A stretch of DNA of 64,000 nucleotides from JAISGQ01 sp045604965 (GCA_045604965.1 JAZUPB010000023.1:124001-188000); one strand, 5' to 3'. Positions 1 through 9,152 are shown, numbered from the stretch's first letter. Made by a program: numbers and translations. The notes: generated by a model from the letters alone, not told the origin.

Positions 1-446
1 CACCTTTTGATAATCCTACCCAATACGTAAGATACGTCGCAGCATTGTCCAATATGGTCAGCGGCGATAATGTCCTTGTCCAAAGATACGGCGATCTTCT
101 TGCAGGCAGACGCACAAATGCCCACAGACTTGGACAGTCAACAGTTATACCCACGCTGAAGACCGCAGTTGCAGGAGATATATCGCTTGCGCTGCCAAAG
201 AGGACTCTTGATAACATTATCGAAATGATTCGTCAGCTTGACTGCGTACTTCCGGGTATGGCTAATTACGACACGCTTATGTACAGCCCTGAGATCAAAA
301 TGTATTCGGCACGTCCGCAGTTTATTGATGACAGCTTTGCGGTTGCGGACGGCGTTTATGCAATAGGCGACGGAGCGGGTGTTACAAGAAGTCTTTCACA
401 GGCAGGTGCTATGGGCATATATGTGGCAAGAAAAAGTATTTGCTGA
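1..446 (+). CDS. FAD-dependent dehydrogenase (COG2509-like), C-terminal part
   Basis: The reading frame is open from the first bases of the window (frame starting at base 3), so only the last ~147 residues are seen and the start lies upstream. The tail carries a GDGAGVTRSLSQAG segment followed by a short end, as in the FAD/NAD-binding C-terminus of uncharacterised FAD-dependent dehydrogenases, where a G-D-G-A-G turn contacts the flavin. The family is widespread in Clostridia and its substrate is unknown. Assignment is from the C-terminal motif and overall look only. Other two-dinucleotide-fold flavoproteins are possible. Confidence 0.65.
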   Translation, partial: PFDNPTQYVRYVAALSNMVSGDNVLVQRYGDLLAGRRTNAHRLGQSTVIPTLKTAVAGDISLALPKRTLDNIIEMIRQLDCVLPGMANYDTLMYSPEIKMYSARPQFIDDSFAVADGVYAIGDGAGVTRSLSQAGAMGIYVARKSIC

Positions 447-536
447 TTTTTGCATAATTTAACCTACTATTAACACATTATCAAAATTAAAGAGCTAAAA
501 TACAAAAGACCTTTGTTTTACAGGGAGGTATTGTAT

Positions 537-2192
537 ATGAGCCGTGGTTATCAGAACGACAACAGACCCAGGCGAAATGACTATATATTCGACGAAGACG
601 ATTACCAGGGATACGAGCCTGTTTATGAAGAGGACAGGCGCGCGTACAACGAATACAACAATTACAACAGAGCCGGAAGCGGCAGAAGGTATGAGGATGA
701 ATACGATGATACCTATGCAGGCTACACGGCGGGAGATACACTTCGCCGTTCCCGCGCCGAATCGGCAGGAAGAGCGGGTATGATGAGCGCAAATGCCCGT
801 CCGCAGACAGCATCGGAAAAGAACGCAAAGAAAACGAAGATAATCAGAATAGGTGTCTGCAGCTTTGTATCTTTGCTCCTTGTTGTCGTAAATATCGTGT
901 CTGTTGTTGCTTTTGGTATGCTCAATAACGTCAATACCCTTAATGAGCAGCAGATAGAAGAGCAGCGAGTGACCGGAGATGAGCTGCTGGAGCTTGACAA
1001 GGAATTTGCGGAAAGCAGCACGGATATAATAAGCGAAGCGGATCTTGATCTTCCCACCGACTACATTATGAGTACAGACGATGTCTCGCTTATTCTTCTC
1101 GTAGGCTCTGACTCACGTCTTGGCGTCAACAAGGCGGCTCGAGGAGACTCTATGATAATAGCGGCAATAGACCGCAAGCATAAAAAGATAAAAATGGCAT
1201 CGATTATGCGAGATCTTTATGCTATCATACCCGGATATAAGAACGACAGATTCAATAATGCGTTCTATTATGACAGCAGATATAAGAATCTCGATCTGAA
1301 AATTACATTCAGAACCATAGAAAAGAATCTCGGAGTCAAAATGGAGGATTACGTTGTAATTGATTTCAGCGGATTCAAGGATGTCATAAATCTCCTCGGC
1401 GGAGTAACAATCGATGTAAATGAAAAAGAAGCAAAATATATGTGCTCCCATAAGAAGTACGGCCTTTTCCCACGATACAGTGCAGGTGCCGGTACATATA
1501 CTATGAACGGAGCGGAAGCGCTCAATTATTGCCGAATGAGAAAGGTCGGAAACGGAGACTTCGAGCGTACCGAGCGCCAGAGAAGAGTAATTTCTCAGGT
1601 CGCAGAACAGCTCAAGGGCTCTGATGTATCAACTCTTTATGATGTAGCAATGAAGTGTATGGACAGTGTTGTTACAAATATTCCCAAGGAAGAGATGATA
1701 GGCTATGCGATGGAAGCTGTTGATATTCTCGGATACGAAATAGTCCAGATGCAGATTCCCATTGAGGGAACATACATATACGAAACAGTTTATAAAAACA
1801 ACACTGCAATGTCTATCCTCTGGCCGAACTATAGCTGGAATGCAAAGAAACTAAAGGCATTCCTGTTTGATGACGATATGTCCTATATAAGCGGCAAGAA
1901 GGCCACAGGAGTCAGAGCTCCGGACCTTCCTTACGGAACAATAACATCTCTTGAGCCGGAGCTTGATCCGGATGCAACATCAGACATAACATCTGAGGAT
2001 ACATCTGCAACAGAGACTACGACAACTTCGTCGTCAACATCGTCAACAGCCACAACGACTACATCGAAAGCAACAGAAACCCAAACAACAGAAGCAACTA
2101 CAACAACCACTACCACAACAGCAGCAGAGACCACTACTACAACGACTACTACAACTACAGCCGCAGCGCAGACCGATCCGCCTGCGGAATAA
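537..2192 (+). CDS. LytR-CpsA-Psr (LCP) family wall-polymer ligase with Thr-rich tail
   Basis: LCP proteins move undecaprenyl-linked anionic polymers (teichoic acid, capsule) onto peptidoglycan outside the membrane. I chose ATG 537 because AGGGAGG lies at 522-528; a TTG at 513 has no such site. The 551-residue product has a cytoplasmic, charged and Tyr-rich N-terminus of about 100 residues. One membrane helix follows at about residues 104-128, then the LCP domain at about residues 185-345 (VGSDSR, then R-G-D-S, then MRD, typical of the phosphate/lipid-binding pocket). From about residue 485 the tail is nearly all Thr with Ser/Ala/Glu, a low-complexity stretch likely to be a wall-spanning or glycosylated linker. 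It stands alone and is closed by a strong terminator. Confidence 0.9.
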   Translation: MSRGYQNDNRPRRNDYIFDEDDYQGYEPVYEEDRRAYNEYNNYNRAGSGRRYEDEYDDTYAGYTAGDTLRRSRAESAGRAGMMSANARPQTASEKNAKKTKIIRIGVCSFVSLLLVVVNIVSVVAFGMLNNVNTLNEQQIEEQRVTGDELLELDKEFAESSTDIISEADLDLPTDYIMSTDDVSLILLVGSDSRLGVNKAARGDSMIIAAIDRKHKKIKMASIMRDLYAIIPGYKNDRFNNAFYYDSRYKNLDLKITFRTIEKNLGVKMEDYVVIDFSGFKDVINLLGGVTIDVNEKEAKYMCSHKKYGLFPRYSAGAGTYTMNGAEALNYCRMRKVGNGDFERTERQRRVISQVAEQLKGSDVSTLYDVAMKCMDSVVTNIPKEEMIGYAMEAVDILGYEIVQMQIPIEGTYIYETVYKNNTAMSILWPNYSWNAKKLKAFLFDDDMSYISGKKATGVRAPDLPYGTITSLEPELDPDATSDITSEDTSATETTTTSSSTSSTATTTTSKATETQTTEATTTTTTTTAAETTTTTTTTTTAAAQTDPPAE

Positions 2193-2198
2193 GCAACA

Positions 2199-2233
2199 AA
2201 AAAGCTGCCGCATAAACAGCGGCAGCTTTTATT
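2199..2233 (+). terminator. Rho-independent terminator after LCP gene
   Basis: An 11-bp perfect stem (AAAGCTGCCGC, 2201-2211, with GCGGCAGCTTT, 2219-2229) is followed by T-rich sequence. Confidence 0.9.
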
Positions 2234-2305
2234 TATGCAAACGCTGAAATACAGGCTTAGAGAGTCTTTTCACACGCTGTTCACATCAAAGTCGCACAAA
2301 GCCCC

Positions 2306-2334
2306 TTGACTAATCATAATCCTTAGAATAAAAT
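2306..2334 (+). promoter_or_regulatory. Sigma-A-type promoter for the 2392 gene
   Basis: TTGACT (2306-2311), a 17-base spacer and TAAAAT (2329-2334). It sits 58 bases ahead of the chosen start codon. Confidence 0.7.
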
Positions 2335-2391
2335 ATAAATCAGCATAAAATGACTTTACTGAGTAAAGCAAAAGAGAAAGGGATGGTCAGA

Positions 2392-2847
2392 ATGCAGACC
2401 AAAGCAAACAACAATAAACTTATGGTGGATATCTTAACGATAATCCTTCTTCTGGCGGCGTTTACAGTTGCCTTTGTTATGGGATTTGTAAATACCAATG
2501 CCGAGACAGGCGAATATGTTCTCGCAGCTCCAATTGTCGCACTGGTTTCTGTCGGCGGACTGGGAATTCTCTATTTTTCCGGTTCTGTAGCAGAGCTTGT
2601 CTCCAGAATAAAGAGAGATCAGGTAAACATCGGTTTTATCGTACTGTTTGCTCTTTCCACCATTGTTTACGCCGCTCTTATTACAATGATGCTTGCAGTG
2701 CTCTGCAAAATGACATCTGTAGCGGATTTCCTTCCGAGATTTGTATACATCGCAGCAGTGCTTGTAATAATAGGCAGCTACTATGGTTCTGTTGTTTATG
2801 CATCTAAGATAGAGGCAGAGAAAGAAAAGGCACAGGCAGCAGAATAA
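2392..2847 (+). CDS. Small four-helix membrane protein, function unknown
   Basis: A protein of about 151 residues with four clear hydrophobic segments, at roughly residues 14-36, 43-65, 80-105 and 115-135, and a short charged Lys/Glu/Ala tail on the cytoplasmic side. I do not recognise the family. The start is ambiguous: GAGAAAGGG at 2374-2382 fits ATG 2392 (9-base spacing) better than ATG 2383 or 2350. It has its own promoter and stands between the LCP gene and the rimP operon, with no partner gene that suggests a role. Confidence 0.6.
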   Translation: MQTKANNNKLMVDILTIILLLAAFTVAFVMGFVNTNAETGEYVLAAPIVALVSVGGLGILYFSGSVAELVSRIKRDQVNIGFIVLFALSTIVYAALITMMLAVLCKMTSVADFLPRFVYIAAVLVIIGSYYGSVVYASKIEAEKEKAQAAE

Positions 2848-2882
2848 ATCGCATAATAACAGGATAAAATTTGAAAAAAGAC

Positions 2883-2911
2883 TTGTATTATGCGCTGTTT
2901 GGTGATATAAT
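2883..2911 (+). promoter_or_regulatory. Promoter of the rimP-nusA-infB operon
   Basis: TTGTAT (2883-2888), a 17-base spacer and TATAAT (2906-2911). Transcription would start near 2918, placing the hairpin at 2935-2964 in the leader. Confidence 0.75.
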
Positions 2912-2934
2912 AACAACGTAAGAATAAAGGTACT

Positions 2935-2964
2935 AAAGGAGTGGACTTCGCGGTCCGCTCTTTT
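2935..2964 (+). promoter_or_regulatory. Leader hairpin upstream of rimP
   Basis: Stem 2935-2946 (AAAGGAGTGGAC) pairs with 2953-2964 (GTCCGCTCTTTT) through 12 base pairs, two of them G-U, around a 6-base loop. The 3' arm ends in a T run, so it has the form of a terminator/attenuator just before the rimP ribosome-binding site. Whether it regulates is not shown by the sequence. Confidence 0.6.
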
Positions 2965-2986
2965 GTATTGTTATGGAGGAAATTCT

Positions 2987-3472
2987 ATGGCGAAAAGCAA
3001 AGGCGGAATGACCATAGCAAAGGCTGCGTCTGTGGTAACACCCATAGCACAGGAAATGGGGCTTGATATCTGGGATATCCAGTATCTCAAGGAAGGCACG
3101 GAATGGTGTCTTCGAATCATAATCGACAAGGAGGGCGGCGTAGGCATTGATGACTGCGAAAAGCTTTCCAGAGCCATTGACAAGCCTCTTGACGAGCTTG
3201 ATCCGATAGAGGGAAGCTGGTCTCTGGAGGTAAGCTCACCGGGCATTGAGCGCGCGCTGACAAAACCGGAGCACTACGCAAAAATGGCAGGACGCGACAT
3301 AGCAATCCAGCTTTACAGACCTTTTGAGGCAACGGGCGAAAAGGAAGTTATAGCCCGGCTTTCCGAGCTTCGTGACAAAACGATAATTCTCACAGATCTT
3401 GACGGGACAGAGTTTGAGATACCGCTTAAGGATGCAGTAAGCGTAAAGCTTTATGAAGAAATAGAAGATTAA
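2987..3472 (+). CDS. rimP: Ribosome maturation factor RimP
   Basis: RimP helps late assembly of the 30S subunit. The 161-residue product has the usual two parts. The N-terminal alpha/beta domain runs to about residue 85 and contains the LEVSSPGIER signature of the family, and the C-terminal Sm-like barrel has LTDLDGTEFEIP and a DAVSVKL strand. I chose ATG 2987 because GGAGGA stands at 2975-2980; upstream in-frame codons from 2963 fall inside the leader hairpin. It is the first gene of the translation operon, 30 bases ahead of nusA. Confidence 0.95.
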   Translation: MAKSKGGMTIAKAASVVTPIAQEMGLDIWDIQYLKEGTEWCLRIIIDKEGGVGIDDCEKLSRAIDKPLDELDPIEGSWSLEVSSPGIERALTKPEHYAKMAGRDIAIQLYRPFEATGEKEVIARLSELRDKTIILTDLDGTEFEIPLKDAVSVKLYEEIED

Positions 3473-3502
3473 TAACATATTATATAACGGAGGTTATTTT
3501 CG

Positions 3503-4624
3503 ATGGCAACGAAAAGAAAGAGCAAGGCTCAGGCAGTTGACACTTCCAACAAGGAACTGTTCGAAGCACTGTATTTGTTTGAGAAGGAGCGCGGAATCCC
3601 TGTAACATATATGTGCGAAAAGATCCGCAAGGCAATCAGCTCTGCGGTAAAGGGCTCCCACAACGGCAATGACAATGTAATAGTCAATATAGATCCCGAG
3701 ACAGAGACTTTTGAGGTTTTTGTATGCCAGACAGTAGCTGAGGAGATAGATGAGCACACCAAGGGTCACTGCATCCTTCTTGAGCAGGCTCAGAAGATCG
3801 ATCCTAATGCTGAAATCGGTCAGGTAGTGAGAGTACGTCTCCAGACAAAGCAGTTCGGCAGAATCGCTGCAATGACCGCAAAGCACGTTATCCGCCAGGG
3901 TATTCGTGATATGGAGCGCGAGCAGGTATATTCCGAGCTTCAGAGCAGAAACCAGGAGCTTGTAACAGGCAATGTCGAGCGTGTTGATCCGAAATCCGGA
4001 GCAGCTATCATCAAGATCGGCAAGGTGGATGTTGTTCTTCCCAAGAACGAGCAGATCCCCGGCGAAACACTCGTACCCGGCAAGCCCGTAAAGGTATATG
4101 TAGTGGATGTGCGCGAGCTTCAGCAGGCAGCTGAAAACGCAGAGCGCTCACCGAAGGCAACTATATCCAGAACTCATCCCGGTCTTGTAAAGAGACTTTT
4201 CGAAACCGAAGTTCCTGAGATTTTTGACGGTACAGTAGAAATAAAGGCAGTATCAAGAGAAGCAGGCAGCCGCACAAAGCTGGCGGTTGTCAGCAATGAT
4301 GAAAACGTAGATCCTATCGGTGCCTGCATAGGACCGAGAGGCGCGAGAGTAAATGCCATAGTTGCTGAGCTCAACGGCGAAAAGATCGACGTCATCAACT
4401 TCAGCGAGGATCCCTCTGCATTCATCGCAAAAGCACTTTCTCCCGCGAATGTGCTCAGCGTTGTTATAGATGAAAGCTCACCTCGCGCCTGCCGCGTCAC
4501 AGTTCCCGACGATCAGCTTTCGCTGGCAATCGGCAACAAGGGTCAGAACGCACGTCTTGCAGCACGTCTTACCGGCTGGAAGATCGATATCAGACCCGAA
4601 AGCGACGCAGCAAACGCAGAATAA
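3503..4624 (+). CDS. nusA: Transcription termination/antitermination factor NusA
   Basis: NusA binds RNA polymerase and controls pausing, termination and antitermination. The 373-residue protein has the N-terminal polymerase-binding domain (about 1-125), an S1 RNA-binding domain (about 135-200) and two KH domains. GPRGARVNAI and IGNKGQNARLAARLTGWKI are the G-x-x-G loops. It ends right after KH2, as is usual in Firmicutes, without the acidic repeats of enterobacterial NusA. The ribosome-binding site GGAGG precedes ATG 3503. Confidence 0.97.
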   Translation: MATKRKSKAQAVDTSNKELFEALYLFEKERGIPVTYMCEKIRKAISSAVKGSHNGNDNVIVNIDPETETFEVFVCQTVAEEIDEHTKGHCILLEQAQKIDPNAEIGQVVRVRLQTKQFGRIAAMTAKHVIRQGIRDMEREQVYSELQSRNQELVTGNVERVDPKSGAAIIKIGKVDVVLPKNEQIPGETLVPGKPVKVYVVDVRELQQAAENAERSPKATISRTHPGLVKRLFETEVPEIFDGTVEIKAVSREAGSRTKLAVVSNDENVDPIGACIGPRGARVNAIVAELNGEKIDVINFSEDPSAFIAKALSPANVLSVVIDESSPRACRVTVPDDQLSLAIGNKGQNARLAARLTGWKIDIRPESDAANAE

Positions 4625-4660
4625 AAGCATTAACGACCTGCACGGGAGGAGGAGAGAGTT

Positions 4661-4933
4661 GTGCAGAAGCAAAGAAAAATACCACTGAGAATGTGTCTCG
4701 GCTGTGGTGAAATGAAGCAGAAGAAGGAACTTCTGAGAGTAGTCAGAAGTCCGGAGGGCGAAGTATCACTTGACCTTACAGGAAGAAAAAGCGGAAGAGG
4801 CGCATATATCTGTCACAGCCTTGACTGTCTCAGACTTGCAAGAAAGAAACGCAGTCTTGAGAGAGCGTTCTCCTGTAAGATAGAAGACGAGGTCTATGAT
4901 GCAATGGAAGGAGAGCTTGCCGGCAATGAATGA
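4661..4933 (+). CDS. rnpM: YlxR/RnpM family RNA-binding protein
   Basis: A 90-residue protein of the YlxR family, always found between nusA and infB and reported in Bacillus to modulate RNase P. It shows RMCLGCGE near the start (Cys pair) and the GRGAYIC signature at about residues 45-51, followed by a basic helix. Translation begins at GTG 4661 behind GGGAGGAGGAGAG. It overlaps the next gene by 8 bases, indicating translational coupling. Confidence 0.93.
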   Translation: MQKQRKIPLRMCLGCGEMKQKKELLRVVRSPEGEVSLDLTGRKSGRGAYICHSLDCLRLARKKRSLERAFSCKIEDEVYDAMEGELAGNE

Positions 4934-5243
4934 TAAGGTGCTTTCTCTGCTAGGACTTGCGCGGCGCGCAGGAAAGCTTTCGTTGGGTTTCGATCCGGCT
5001 GCGGAAAGCGTAAAGACAGGGCAGAGCAGGCTGATTCTGATAACCTCGGACATATCTCCGAAAACAAAAAAAGAACTGGAATACAGTCTGAGGAACAGTG
5101 AAATGCAGCTTCAGAGCATTCCCTTTGATGTAGAATCGGTGGGGAGGGCGGTCGGAAAGGCAGCGAAAATAATCTCGGTAAATGACGAGGGGTTCGCGGC
5201 ATCCGTAAAAAAGCTGCTCGGCAGCAACAACGGGGAGGAGTAA
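4926..5243 (+). CDS. ylxQ: L7Ae/YlxQ-family ribosomal-protein-like RNA-binding protein
   Basis: 105 residues with the L7Ae/L30e fold: LLGLARRAGKLSLGFD at the N-terminus, then LILITSDISPKTKKEL, both typical of YlxQ. Members bind kink-turn RNA; the role in this operon is not settled. ATG 4926 is inside the end of rnpM and follows a GGAGAG at 4909-4914. A longer frame from 4896 has no ribosome-binding site. Confidence 0.9.
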   Translation: MNDKVLSLLGLARRAGKLSLGFDPAAESVKTGQSRLILITSDISPKTKKELEYSLRNSEMQLQSIPFDVESVGRAVGKAAKIISVNDEGFAASVKKLLGSNNGEE

Positions 5244-5247
5244 CTTA

Positions 5248-7785
5248 ATGGCAATTGAAGTAAAATGTAAAATACACGAGCTTGCAAAGGATCTTAATAT
5301 AGCAAGCAAGGAGCTTGTGGAGCTTCTTAAGGAAAAAAGCAAATCCGGAAAAAAATATACAACAATGACTGCTATCGATGCTTCCGACATCAGTATCGTT
5401 ATGGATACCGTAACAAAGAAGTATGCAGTGAGCAGCTTTGACGAGTATCTTGCTTCTGCACAGCCTATCGTAAGCAACGAGCAGGTGTTTGCACCTGCTG
5501 AGGAAGAAAAGCCTGCTGCAGAAGAGGTAAAAGAAGAAAAAGCTGAAAAGAAGACTGAGAAAAAGGCTGAGACTAAGACAGAAGCAAATGCTGAGCCCAA
5601 AGTTGAGGCAAAGAAGCCCGAAAAGACACAGGGAGCGGCAGTTCTCGGAACAGTTCCCACCAAGCCCCAGCAGAAGCAGAATAACAACGCAAACAACAAT
5701 AAGCCCAACCAGCAGAAACCTCAGCAGAAGCCCGTTCGTCCCGGACAGAAGAAGCAGGAGAGCGAGGTCGTCGTTGGTGCAAAGGTCGTCAGCGGCGCAG
5801 AGGAGCGCAAGACCAGAATTGTTGATACCCGTACCGTACAGGTCACTATCGACAAGTACAACACCAAGTACGACGATATGGCTCACGCAAAGGCAGGTTC
5901 AAGAGCTGAGAACACTCAGAACAAGCAGAAGCTGAACCAGAAGTCACAGCAGTACCGCAAGCCTCACAAGAGCAATAAGCGTGAGACAGAGCAGGAGAGA
6001 CTGAAGAGAATCAAGCAGGAGAGAGAAAAGAGATCTCTCACCATCCAGTGTCCTCCCGAGATCGTTGTTTCGGATCTTGCCGCACGTATGAAGGTAACTG
6101 CAGCAGAGGTAGTAAAGAGCCTCTTTATGACTGTTGGTGTAATGGCTACAGTTAACGACACCATTGACTTCGATACAGCATTCCTTGTAGCAGCTGAGTT
6201 CAACGTAAAGGTTGAGCCGGAGGTTATTGTGTCCATCGAGGAGCGAATCATCGACGACAGTGAGGACACAGATGACAACCTCATCACCAGAAGCCCGGTC
6301 GTATGCGTTATGGGTCACGTTGACCACGGTAAGACCAGCCTTCTCGACGCTATCCGTTCCGCTAACGTAACAGCAGGCGAAGCAGGCGGCATCACTCAGC
6401 ACATCGGTGCATACCGTGTAGCAGTCGGTGACGGTGAGATAACCTTCCTTGACACTCCCGGACACGAAGCATTTACCACAATGCGTGCTCGCGGTGCAAT
6501 GGCTACGGATATAGCAATACTCGTTGTTGCAGCTGACGACGGTATTATGCCCCAGACAGTTGAGGCTATCAACCACGCAAAGGCAGCAAACGTTGCTGTA
6601 ATTGTTGCGATCAATAAGATGGATAAACCCACCGCAAATCCCGATCAGGTAAAGCAGCAGCTTACTGAGTACGGTCTCGTTCCCGAGGAATGGGGCGGCG
6701 ATGTAATCTGCGTCCCCGTTTCTGCAAAGACTCAGATGGGTATCCCCGATCTGCTTGAGAACGTTATGCTTGTAGCAGAAATGAAGGAGCTCAAGGCTAA
6801 CCCCGACAGAGCAGGTAAGGGTATCGTTATCGAGGCACGTCTCGATAAGGGCAGAGGACCTATTGCTACTGTTCTCGTTCAGAACGGTACACTTCGCACA
6901 GGCGATATTATCGTTGCAGGCACCACTATCGGACGTGTTCGTGCAATGACTAACGACAAGGGCGAAAAGGTCGAGGCTGCAGGTCCTTCCTTCCCTGTTG
7001 AGATCACCGGTCTTGATGAAGTACCCACCGGCGGCGATATATTTAACGTAGTTTCCGACGAGCGTCTCGGACGTGAGCTTGTTGAGCAGAGAAAGACAGA
7101 TGCTAAGGAAGAGCAGTTCCGTCAGCAGACCAGAGTTACCCTCGACAATCTCTTCTCCCAGATGCAGTCCAACGATATGAAAGAACTCAAGATCATTGTA
7201 AAGGCTGACGTTCAGGGTTCTGTTGAGGCTGTAAGACAGTCTCTTGAGAAGCTCACCAATGAAGAGGTGCGCGTAAGCTGTATCCACTGTGCGGTCGGTG
7301 CTATCAGAGAGTCTGACGTTATGCTGGCTGATGCATCCAATGCTATCATCGTTGGATTTAACGTGCGTCCCGATCCTGTTGCACAGGAATACGCAGCTCG
7401 TCAGAGCGTTGATATGCGTCTCTACAGAGTTATTTACGAATGCATCGAAGAGATAGAATCCGCTATGAAGGGTATGCTTGCACCCAAGACCAGAGTTGTC
7501 GATCTCGGACGTTCCGAAGTCCGTCAGGTCTTCAAGGTCACAGGTGTCGGTACCATCGCAGGTTCTTATGTTGTACAGGGCAAGATCCAGCGTTCCGCAC
7601 TTATCCGAGTAGTACGTGACGGTATCGTCATAGCTGAGGATAAGATCGATTCTCTCCGCCGCTTCAAGGACGATGACAAGGAAGTTGCACAGGGATACGA
7701 ATGCGGTATCGGTCTTGAGAAGTACAATGATATCAAGGAACGCGACTTCCTCGAAGCATTTATCATTGAGGAATACAGAGACTAA
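5248..7785 (+). CDS. infB: Translation initiation factor IF-2
   Basis: IF-2 brings initiator tRNA to the 30S subunit and hydrolyses GTP on 50S joining. At 845 residues it is of normal length. There is an N-terminal IF2_N helical domain, then a long Lys/Gln/Asn/Ala/Glu-rich linker (about residues 85-260), a second IF2_N domain, and the GTPase core with GHVDHGKT (about residue 355), DTPGHEAF (about 402) and NKMDK (about 456). Domains II, III and IV follow, the last binding fMet-tRNA. The ATG lies behind CGGGGAGGAG, 4 bases after ylxQ. Confidence 0.98.
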   Translation: MAIEVKCKIHELAKDLNIASKELVELLKEKSKSGKKYTTMTAIDASDISIVMDTVTKKYAVSSFDEYLASAQPIVSNEQVFAPAEEEKPAAEEVKEEKAEKKTEKKAETKTEANAEPKVEAKKPEKTQGAAVLGTVPTKPQQKQNNNANNNKPNQQKPQQKPVRPGQKKQESEVVVGAKVVSGAEERKTRIVDTRTVQVTIDKYNTKYDDMAHAKAGSRAENTQNKQKLNQKSQQYRKPHKSNKRETEQERLKRIKQEREKRSLTIQCPPEIVVSDLAARMKVTAAEVVKSLFMTVGVMATVNDTIDFDTAFLVAAEFNVKVEPEVIVSIEERIIDDSEDTDDNLITRSPVVCVMGHVDHGKTSLLDAIRSANVTAGEAGGITQHIGAYRVAVGDGEITFLDTPGHEAFTTMRARGAMATDIAILVVAADDGIMPQTVEAINHAKAANVAVIVAINKMDKPTANPDQVKQQLTEYGLVPEEWGGDVICVPVSAKTQMGIPDLLENVMLVAEMKELKANPDRAGKGIVIEARLDKGRGPIATVLVQNGTLRTGDIIVAGTTIGRVRAMTNDKGEKVEAAGPSFPVEITGLDEVPTGGDIFNVVSDERLGRELVEQRKTDAKEEQFRQQTRVTLDNLFSQMQSNDMKELKIIVKADVQGSVEAVRQSLEKLTNEEVRVSCIHCAVGAIRESDVMLADASNAIIVGFNVRPDPVAQEYAARQSVDMRLYRVIYECIEEIESAMKGMLAPKTRVVDLGRSEVRQVFKVTGVGTIAGSYVVQGKIQRSALIRVVRDGIVIAEDKIDSLRRFKDDDKEVAQGYECGIGLEKYNDIKERDFLEAFIIEEYRD

Positions 7786-7806
7786 TTTTAAAGAGGAATA
7801 TAATTT

Positions 7807-8178
7807 ATGCCAAGTCATAAAATAGACAGAATCAACGAAGACGTGCACCGCGAGCTGTGCGCAATATTGCGCACCATAAAGGATCCTCGCGTTTCGCAGC
7901 TTCTCTCTGTAGTGAGAGTAGAGGTAACACGCGATCTCTCTTACGCTACAGTATACGTTTCCGCAATGGAAGGCATAGAAAAGACAAAGGAATCGGTAAA
8001 AGGATTAAAGAGCGCGGCGGGTTATATCCGCCGCGAGCTTGGCAGAAGCCTGTCAATGAGATCGGTTCCTGAGCTTCGCTTTGTGGCGGATAATTCCATT
8101 GCCCACAGCGCGGAAATAAATAAAATACTCAATTCCTTTGATTTCAAAGAAGAACAGGAAGAAGAGGAAGCTGAATAA
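7807..8178 (+). CDS. rbfA: Ribosome-binding factor A
   Basis: RbfA is a cold-shock-associated 30S maturation factor that acts on the 16S rRNA 5' region. The 123-residue product has the single KH-like domain, including IKDPRVSQLLSVVRVEVTRD and a late P-E-L-R-F segment, and an acidic Glu-rich tail. It follows infB by 21 bases, with AAGAGGA before the ATG. Confidence 0.96.
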   Translation: MPSHKIDRINEDVHRELCAILRTIKDPRVSQLLSVVRVEVTRDLSYATVYVSAMEGIEKTKESVKGLKSAAGYIRRELGRSLSMRSVPELRFVADNSIAHSAEINKILNSFDFKEEQEEEEAE

Positions 8179-8204
8179 CGCATCCTTCAGGAGTTGGTCA
8201 CGTT

Positions 8205-9152
8205 ATGAAAAAAGTATCTGTAAAGCAGGCAGCTCAGCTCCTGCTTGAAAAGGACAAGTATCTCATTCTCTGCCACCGATATCCGGACGGCGACACCATC
8301 GGCTCGGCATTTGCGCTGTGCCGCGGGCTGCGCAGTATCGGCAAGAAGGCAAACGTAATGTGTGCGGATATAATTTCTTCCAAGTATGAGTATATATATT
8401 CGGAATTGGAAGGAGAGAACTTCCGCACTGAGAATATAATTGCAGTGGACGTAGCAGATGCAAAGCTGCTGGGTCCTGCACTTGAAAAGGAATACGGCGG
8501 AAAAGTGCTTCTCTGTGTCGATCATCACGGCTCAAACACCGGCTATGCACAGAATCTGCTGCTTGACAGCAGTGCTGCAGCGGCAGGTGAAGTGGTGTGG
8601 CGTCTTATAAAGCAGATGGGCATCACTCCAGATGTGAAGATGGGAGAAGCTGTATATACTGCAATTTCCACCGACACAGGCTGTTTCCGTTACAGCAGCA
8701 CAACCGCACGGACATTGAAGCTTGCAGCAGAGCTGATTGAACTGGGAGTAAACGCTGCGAATATAAATAAGCTTATGTTCGAAACCAAGAGCAAAGCGAG
8801 AATCGAGATCGAGCGCGGCTTGTACAAGAGCCTTGAATACTGGTTCGATGGTAAGGTTGCGGTTATCACTCTCACCGAAGATATGATCCGCGATGCCTCA
8901 GCAGGTGAAGGCGATCTTGACAATATCGCTTCAATAGCCATACAGATAGAAGGCGTAAAGGCAGGAATAACCTTCCGTCAGTGTGATGCAGGTTATAAGG
9001 TGTCGCTTCGCACTTTGCCCGGAATAAATGCCTGCGAAATATGCAAGCATTTTGGCGGTGGCGGTCATATTGTAGCATCAGGCTGCACTATCCCCGGTGA
9101 TCTTGATATGGCGAAGATAGAAATGCAGAAGGTTATGGAGAATTACGTATGA
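8205..9152 (+). CDS. nrnA: DHH/DHHA1 phosphoesterase, NrnA-type nanoRNase
   Basis: NrnA-type enzymes degrade 2-5-nt RNAs and, in some species, pAp or cyclic-dinucleotide products. The 315-residue protein has the metal-binding motifs in order: CHRYPDGDTIGS near residue 25, then D-V-A-D, then VDHHGSN (the DHH motif, about residue 105). A DHHA1 domain ends in GGGGHIVASGC, the substrate-binding glycine loop. It lies between rbfA and truB, a standard Firmicute order. Its TGA overlaps the truB ATG. Confidence 0.92.
   Translation: MKKVSVKQAAQLLLEKDKYLILCHRYPDGDTIGSAFALCRGLRSIGKKANVMCADIISSKYEYIYSELEGENFRTENIIAVDVADAKLLGPALEKEYGGKVLLCVDHHGSNTGYAQNLLLDSSAAAAGEVVWRLIKQMGITPDVKMGEAVYTAISTDTGCFRYSSTTARTLKLAAELIELGVNAANINKLMFETKSKARIEIERGLYKSLEYWFDGKVAVITLTEDMIRDASAGEGDLDNIASIAIQIEGVKAGITFRQCDAGYKVSLRTLPGINACEICKHFGGGGHIVASGCTIPGDLDMAKIEMQKVMENYV

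Noticed and set aside
5944..7848. A 634-codon open frame on the minus strand opposite infB
   Set aside because: Antisense shadow of a highly biased gene; no motif, no ribosome-binding site, odd composition.
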